Origin: Solirubrobacteraceae bacterium
GTDB lineage: Bacteria > Actinomycetota > Thermoleophilia > Solirubrobacterales > Solirubrobacteraceae
Length of the DNA stretch: 64,000 bases
NCBI GenBank assembly: GCA_025449845.1
Contig: JANWIP010000025.1
Span: 1 to 64,000 of the forward strand
Direction: 5' to 3'
Shown: positions 60,070-64,000 of the stretch, piece by piece
Numbering within the stretch: the first letter of the stretch is position 1
Layout: each line of letters begins with the position of its first letter
Notes under the pieces: generated by a model
Seen by the model: only the letters and a program-made list of their open reading frames with translations
What the model was told of the DNA's origin: nothing
The model's database searches: none
Program-made: the position numbers and the translations under genes

Positions 60070-60924
60070 ATGGCTGTCGAGGAGCGCTCCGAGGCTGGCG
60101 ACGCCGCTCAGTTGGAGGCCGAGGCGGACGAATTCCGCTACCACACCGGCGAGGGTCGGCCCAGCGAGGCCGGAGATGCCATCCAGTTCATCGACGTGCA
60201 CAAGGCCTTTGGTCGCAACAAGGTGCTGCGTGGCTTGAACATGGGGTTGCCCGAAGATCAGATCTCGATGATCATCGGGCCTTCCGGCACCGGCAAGTCC
60301 GTCTGCATCAAGCACATGGTCGGGCTCATGTATCCCGACGAGGGCGACGTCATCGTGCACGGGCAGTCTGTGCCCTCGCTGCCCGACGCCGAGCTGTTCG
60401 AGATGCGCAAGAAGTTCGGTGTGCTCTTTCAGGACGGCGCTCTGTTTGGCTCCATGAACCTGTACGACAACGTCGCCTTTCCTCTGCGCCATCACTCCGA
60501 GAAGGGCGAGGATGAGATCTCCCACATCGTCCACCGCCGTCTGCGCGAGGTGGGGCTCGCCGATGCGCACGACAAGATGCCCAACGAGCTCTCCGGCGGC
60601 ATGCGCAAGCGCGCCGGCTTCGCTCGCGCGCTCGTGCTCGAACCGCAGATCGTCCTGTTCGACGAGCCTGACTCCGGTCTTGATCCGGTGCGCACCGCGC
60701 TTTTGTGCGAGCTCATCAAGGAAGTGCACGCCGAGAACGGCGGCTGCTACGTCGTCATCACGCACGACATCATGAGCGCCCGCCGCGTCGCCAACCACCT
60801 CTCGGTCCTGTGGAAGGGGCGCATCGTGCAGTCTGGACCCGCGCAGGAGCTGTTTGAGTCCGAGAACCCGTTTGTCAGGCAGTTCCTCTCAGGGGAATCG
60901 GCAGGTCCCCTGGGCATGGAGTAA
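60070..60924 (+). CDS. Mla/Mce transporter ATPase (Mkl/MlaF-like)
   Basis: 284 aa. Walker A IIGPSGTGKS (~68-77), ABC signature LSGGMRKRAGFARAL (~173), Walker B IVLFDEPDSGLDPV (~190-203) and the switch His in VITHD. An ~35-residue N-terminal leader precedes the core. The GMRKR signature is typical of Mkl/MlaF proteins that drive lipid transport. Confidence 0.93.
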   Translation: MAVEERSEAGDAAQLEAEADEFRYHTGEGRPSEAGDAIQFIDVHKAFGRNKVLRGLNMGLPEDQISMIIGPSGTGKSVCIKHMVGLMYPDEGDVIVHGQSVPSLPDAELFEMRKKFGVLFQDGALFGSMNLYDNVAFPLRHHSEKGEDEISHIVHRRLREVGLADAHDKMPNELSGGMRKRAGFARALVLEPQIVLFDEPDSGLDPVRTALLCELIKEVHAENGGCYVVITHDIMSARRVANHLSVLWKGRIVQSGPAQELFESENPFVRQFLSGESAGPLGME

Positions 60925-60936
60925 TAGCCTCCTTTT

Positions 60937-63546
60937 GTGAACGTTGCCCGCCTCCTATCGGGCCTCGCCGGCGCTGCGGGGCGCCGTCCGTGGTTGACCA
61001 TCGGCGTTGCCCTGGCTCTCGGCCTGGGCGGGGCCGTGCTGGCGCTTGGGCTGCATCCCAGTGCCGCCGCCGATACCTTCGTGGGCAAGTCGAGCTCGGA
61101 CTACCAGGCCACCCAGAGCTTCTATAAGACCTTCGGCGAAGAGCCCGTCGCGGTCCTCGTCAAGGGCAACCTGCAGCAGCTCGTCCTCAGCTCGGACCTG
61201 GAGCGCCTTGCCGGGCTTGAGGGTTGCCTCTCGGGCAACGTGCCCGCCAAGGGGCTCGCGCAGTTGGGGGGTGCCGCCGGGCCGTGCGGTCAGCTCGCGC
61301 GTGCGCGTACCGTAAAGGCCGTCATCGGGCCGGGCACCTTCATCAACGAGGCCGCCACCGAGCTTGACGCTCAGCTGCAGAACCGCAACTTGCAGGCGCG
61401 CCAGGAGGCCCAGCAGGCGCAGAGCATCGTGCACCGCCAGGCGCTCGCCCAGGGCCTCAGTGCGGCGCAAGCCACCAAGCTCGCCAGCCAGGCCAGCAAG
61501 GTGATCCTCACGGCCTACACCAAGGAAGTGCTCACGCTGGGCTTGCAGTATGGGCTGCGCGGCGTACCCAGCGTGACCGACCCCGGCTTCGTCTCGCAGG
61601 TCGTCTTCGACGGTTCCGTCAAGACGCCCGGCACGCCTAAGCAGCGCTTTGCCTATCTCTTCCCTAACCGCGAAACGGCGCTTGTGTCCGTGCGCATGCG
61701 CGCCGGTCTCAGCGAAGCCCAGCGCACGCATACGATCGCGCTGATTCGGGCTGCCGTTGCGATGCCGCAGTGGCGCCTTGAACATGGCGGCACCTACCTC
61801 GTCACGGGCGAGCCTACGATCGTCAGCGATCTCACGGAGCGTCTCTCCTCGGCGCTTGAGTTGCTGCTTGTGGCTGTCGCGCTGGCGATGGCGCTTGCTT
61901 TGGGTCTTGTTTTCACCGGGCGGCCGCCTGTGCCCGGATGGGTGCGCTTGTTGCCTTTGGCGGTCGCCGCGCTGGCCGTCGCGCTCACCTTTGGCGCGCT
62001 CGCGCTTGTGGGCGGCCGGCTCACGATCGCGCAGGTCGCTGTTCTTCCTGTGCTTGTCGGCCTGGCGGTCGATTACGCGATTCAGTTTCAGTCTCGTACC
62101 GAAGCGCGTGCGATCGCCTTGGCGGCTGTGGCCAGCATCGGAGCTTTTGTCGTGCTGCTCTCCTCGCCGGTGCCGACTGTCAGGGGCTTTGGTGGGCTGC
62201 TCATCGTTGGCGTGGCCCTCGCCTTCGCGACTGCCCTCATGGTGGGTACCGCCGCGCTCGCGCTTGTCGCGAGGCGGCCGTCGCCGAGGACGCGGGTGCA
62301 TGGGCCGCGGATGTATGGGGGTCTGGCGCAGGCTTGGCGTGAGGCCGGCGAACTGGTGCGCGATAACCCCCTCAGCCGCGGCGTCGTGCGGCTCGCGCTC
62401 GTCGTGGCCGTGCAGCGCCCCGGGCGCGTGCTCGCCGTCGGGGTGGCACTTGCCGTGCTCGGCTGGGGCCTCGATACACAGACGCACGTCGAGACCGACA
62501 TCACCAAGCTCGTGCCGCAGAACATGCAGTCGCTGCGCAACCTCAGCGCGCTGGAGCGCGCCTCGGGGGTCGGTGGTGAGATCGACATGATGGTCAGCGC
62601 CAACGATCTGACGCAGCCCAAGACGATCGAATGGATGAGCTCGTATGAGAGCGCCGTGCTCAAGCGCTTCGGCTACAGCTCCACCCGTGGCTGCGGCCAG
62701 GCTGAACTTTGCCCTGCTTTCTCGCTGCCCGCTCTCTTTCAGGGTCCGGGCGGTTCGGGGGGCACTCCGCCCAAGCTCAAACAGAGCGAAGTGCGCGCGT
62801 TGCTCGCCGCGATCCCGCCTTACTTCTCCCAGGAGGCCATCACCGCCGATCGGCGTGTGGCCACGCTGGCGTTCGGCATCCGCCTCATGCCCTTGAGCCG
62901 CCAGCAGCAGGTGATCGAAGGGATGCGCGCCGCGCTACATCCGCCTGCCGGCGTCAGCGTGCAGCTGGTGGGCCTGCCTGTGCTTGCCGCCCAGGCCGAC
63001 GCGCAGGTCGCTTCTGTCGCGCGGCGCATGCTCACTTTGTTGGCGGGGCTCTTGGCCGTCGGTCTCGTGCTGCTCGTGGCCTTCCGCGGTGACTGGCGGC
63101 GCGCGGCGGCTCCTTTGCTGCCGGTCGCGCTCGCCACCGGCTGGTCGGCGCTGATCGTCTTCCTGCTGCGCGTCCCGCTCAATCCCATGTCGGTCATGCT
63201 CGGCACGCTCGTCATCGCCATATCGACCGAGTTCAGTGTGCTGCTCTGCGAGCGCACCCGTCAGGAGCGCCTGGCCGGGGCCACCATCGCCGAGGCGCTG
63301 CGCACCAGCTACGGCGCCACCGGCGCCGCCGTCGCGGCTTCGGGCGTCACCGCCATTATTGGCTTTGGCGTGCTCGCGCTGTCGGACATTCAGATGCTGC
63401 GTAACTTCGGCATCGTCACCTTGATCGACCTCAGCGTTTCGCTTGTTGGCGTGCTCATCTCGTTGCCTGCGGCGCTGCTGTTTGTCGAGGGGAGGGTGGA
63501 GATGCGCTTGCCTCGGCGGTCGCCGGCCGTGGCGCGCGCGCGATGA
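60937..63546 (+). CDS. MMPL/RND family transporter (HpnN-like)
   Basis: 869 aa from a GTG at 60937. Two repeats, each with a helix, a large external loop and a five- to six-helix bundle. LPVLVGLAVDYAIQFQSR and LVIAISTEFSVLLCERTRQER are the RND-type mid-membrane motifs at corresponding places in the two halves. Members export lipids or hopanoids to the outer leaflet. Twelve nt after the ATPase gene, so it probably belongs to the same lipid-transport operon. Confidence 0.9.
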   Translation: MNVARLLSGLAGAAGRRPWLTIGVALALGLGGAVLALGLHPSAAADTFVGKSSSDYQATQSFYKTFGEEPVAVLVKGNLQQLVLSSDLERLAGLEGCLSGNVPAKGLAQLGGAAGPCGQLARARTVKAVIGPGTFINEAATELDAQLQNRNLQARQEAQQAQSIVHRQALAQGLSAAQATKLASQASKVILTAYTKEVLTLGLQYGLRGVPSVTDPGFVSQVVFDGSVKTPGTPKQRFAYLFPNRETALVSVRMRAGLSEAQRTHTIALIRAAVAMPQWRLEHGGTYLVTGEPTIVSDLTERLSSALELLLVAVALAMALALGLVFTGRPPVPGWVRLLPLAVAALAVALTFGALALVGGRLTIAQVAVLPVLVGLAVDYAIQFQSRTEARAIALAAVASIGAFVVLLSSPVPTVRGFGGLLIVGVALAFATALMVGTAALALVARRPSPRTRVHGPRMYGGLAQAWREAGELVRDNPLSRGVVRLALVVAVQRPGRVLAVGVALAVLGWGLDTQTHVETDITKLVPQNMQSLRNLSALERASGVGGEIDMMVSANDLTQPKTIEWMSSYESAVLKRFGYSSTRGCGQAELCPAFSLPALFQGPGGSGGTPPKLKQSEVRALLAAIPPYFSQEAITADRRVATLAFGIRLMPLSRQQQVIEGMRAALHPPAGVSVQLVGLPVLAAQADAQVASVARRMLTLLAGLLAVGLVLLVAFRGDWRRAAAPLLPVALATGWSALIVFLLRVPLNPMSVMLGTLVIAISTEFSVLLCERTRQERLAGATIAEALRTSYGATGAAVAASGVTAIIGFGVLALSDIQMLRNFGIVTLIDLSVSLVGVLISLPAALLFVEGRVEMRLPRRSPAVARAR

Positions 63547-64000
63547 AGGGGGCCGCGCCGGTTGCCGTCGTCGGCCTTGTGCTGCTCGTCTTCATCACGC
63601 TCAACACCGTCCTCACTGCCCCGCGCGGGGCCGATGGCATCGCGCCGGGGGAACGCGTGCCGCCGTTCGCGTTGCCGCTGGCCACCGGCAACGTCAGGGG
63701 CGACGCCAACATCGCCACTCACGCCAACGACGGCTCCGCCGGGCGCCGTCCGGCCTGCTCCGTGCGCGGTGTTGGGCTCATGAATGTGTGCGAACTCTAC
63801 GAACGCGGGCCGCTCGTGCTCGCCTTGATCGTCGACTCCGGTTCCTGCCCCGGCGTGCTCGATGACATGCAGGCCTTGGCGCACGCCTTTCCCGGTGTGG
63901 GCATGGCCTCCGTGGTGATCCAGGGCGAACGTGCTGCCGTGCGCCGCCTCGTCGTTTCCCATGGTCTGCGCTTCCCCGTCGGCCTTGATAGAGACGGGGT
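63543..64000 (+). CDS. Membrane-anchored thioredoxin-like protein (partial)
   Basis: First ~152 residues, cut by the window end. ATGA overlap with the MMPL gene. One N-terminal helix (VAVVGLVLLVFITLNTVL), then ERVPPFALPLATGNV as in AhpC/TlpA proteins, and VDSGSCPGVLDDMQALAHAFPG. Only one Cys is at the CxxC site, so classical disulfide exchange is uncertain. Possible partner of extracytoplasmic redox proteins. Confidence 0.75.
   Translation, partial: MKGAAPVAVVGLVLLVFITLNTVLTAPRGADGIAPGERVPPFALPLATGNVRGDANIATHANDGSAGRRPACSVRGVGLMNVCELYERGPLVLALIVDSGSCPGVLDDMQALAHAFPGVGMASVVIQGERAAVRRLVVSHGLRFPVGLDRDG

Noticed and set aside
60955..62487. 510-aa minus-strand ORF
   Set aside because: Antisense shadow of the MMPL transporter, His/Arg-rich with no motif.

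Overview
The window looks like chromosomal DNA of a high-GC actinobacterium. I infer Thermoleophilia/Solirubrobacterales from very large secreted proteins with lysine/arginine-rich tails, an actinobacterial HemQ, a Holin-X plus DUF3618 pair, type III glutamine synthetase and YrbE/Mkl lipid-transport genes. That placement rests on gene content only. I found no rRNA, tRNA, CRISPR array or replication origin.

Layout. 1-9.1 kb: secreted proteins of unknown function and a NeuD-like acyltransferase with a family 2 glycosyltransferase. 9.2-18.7 kb: a CoA-ester catabolism region with two acyl-CoA dehydrogenases, an enoyl-CoA hydratase, an arginase-fold protein with a damaged metal site, and an operon of acyl-CoA carboxyltransferase, BKACE, CaiB/BaiF CoA-transferase and a double-domain MerR regulator. 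A 16-bp inverted repeat occurs upstream of both halves. 18.7-27.6 kb: three VapBC-type toxin-antitoxin pairs interspersed with a nitrilase/TetR/small-membrane-protein operon, DegV, an SDR enzyme and an iron-sulfur trio (monothiol glutaredoxin, BolA, A-type carrier). 27.6-37.7 kb: a decayed mobile region. It holds an M48 peptidase split by an IS481-type element, a VirD4/TraG-like ATPase cut by an IS3 remnant, and an Rhs polymorphic toxin with intact and broken DUF4279 immunity genes and displaced toxin tips.

37.7-49.1 kb: a nucleotidyltransferase/XRE pair, a DNA glycosylase, HemQ, a PimA-like glycosyltransferase fused to a flippase-like membrane domain, MetH, a Fic protein with a strong operator, and a fourth VapBC pair. 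49.2-54.9 kb: a tight polysaccharide operon of UDP-HexNAc-type dehydrogenase, processive family 2 synthase and two secreted GH18-like proteins. 55-64 kb: type III glutamine synthetase, a lipoprotein, and a lipid-transport operon (two YrbE permeases, ATPase, MMPL transporter, thioredoxin-like protein) that runs off the end.

The most unusual signal is two arrays of contiguous, perfect 24-bp palindromes (four at 11055-11150, three at 55188-55259). Unit length and the central alternating YRCATGYR are constant while the arms differ, so symmetry is kept without sequence. Both lie directly downstream of minus-strand stop codons. A second unusual signal is a pair of duplicated gene junctions (15825-15863, 21501-21551). 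Each leaves a mini-ORF that overlaps both neighbours through ATGA, which looks like a translational-coupling relay.
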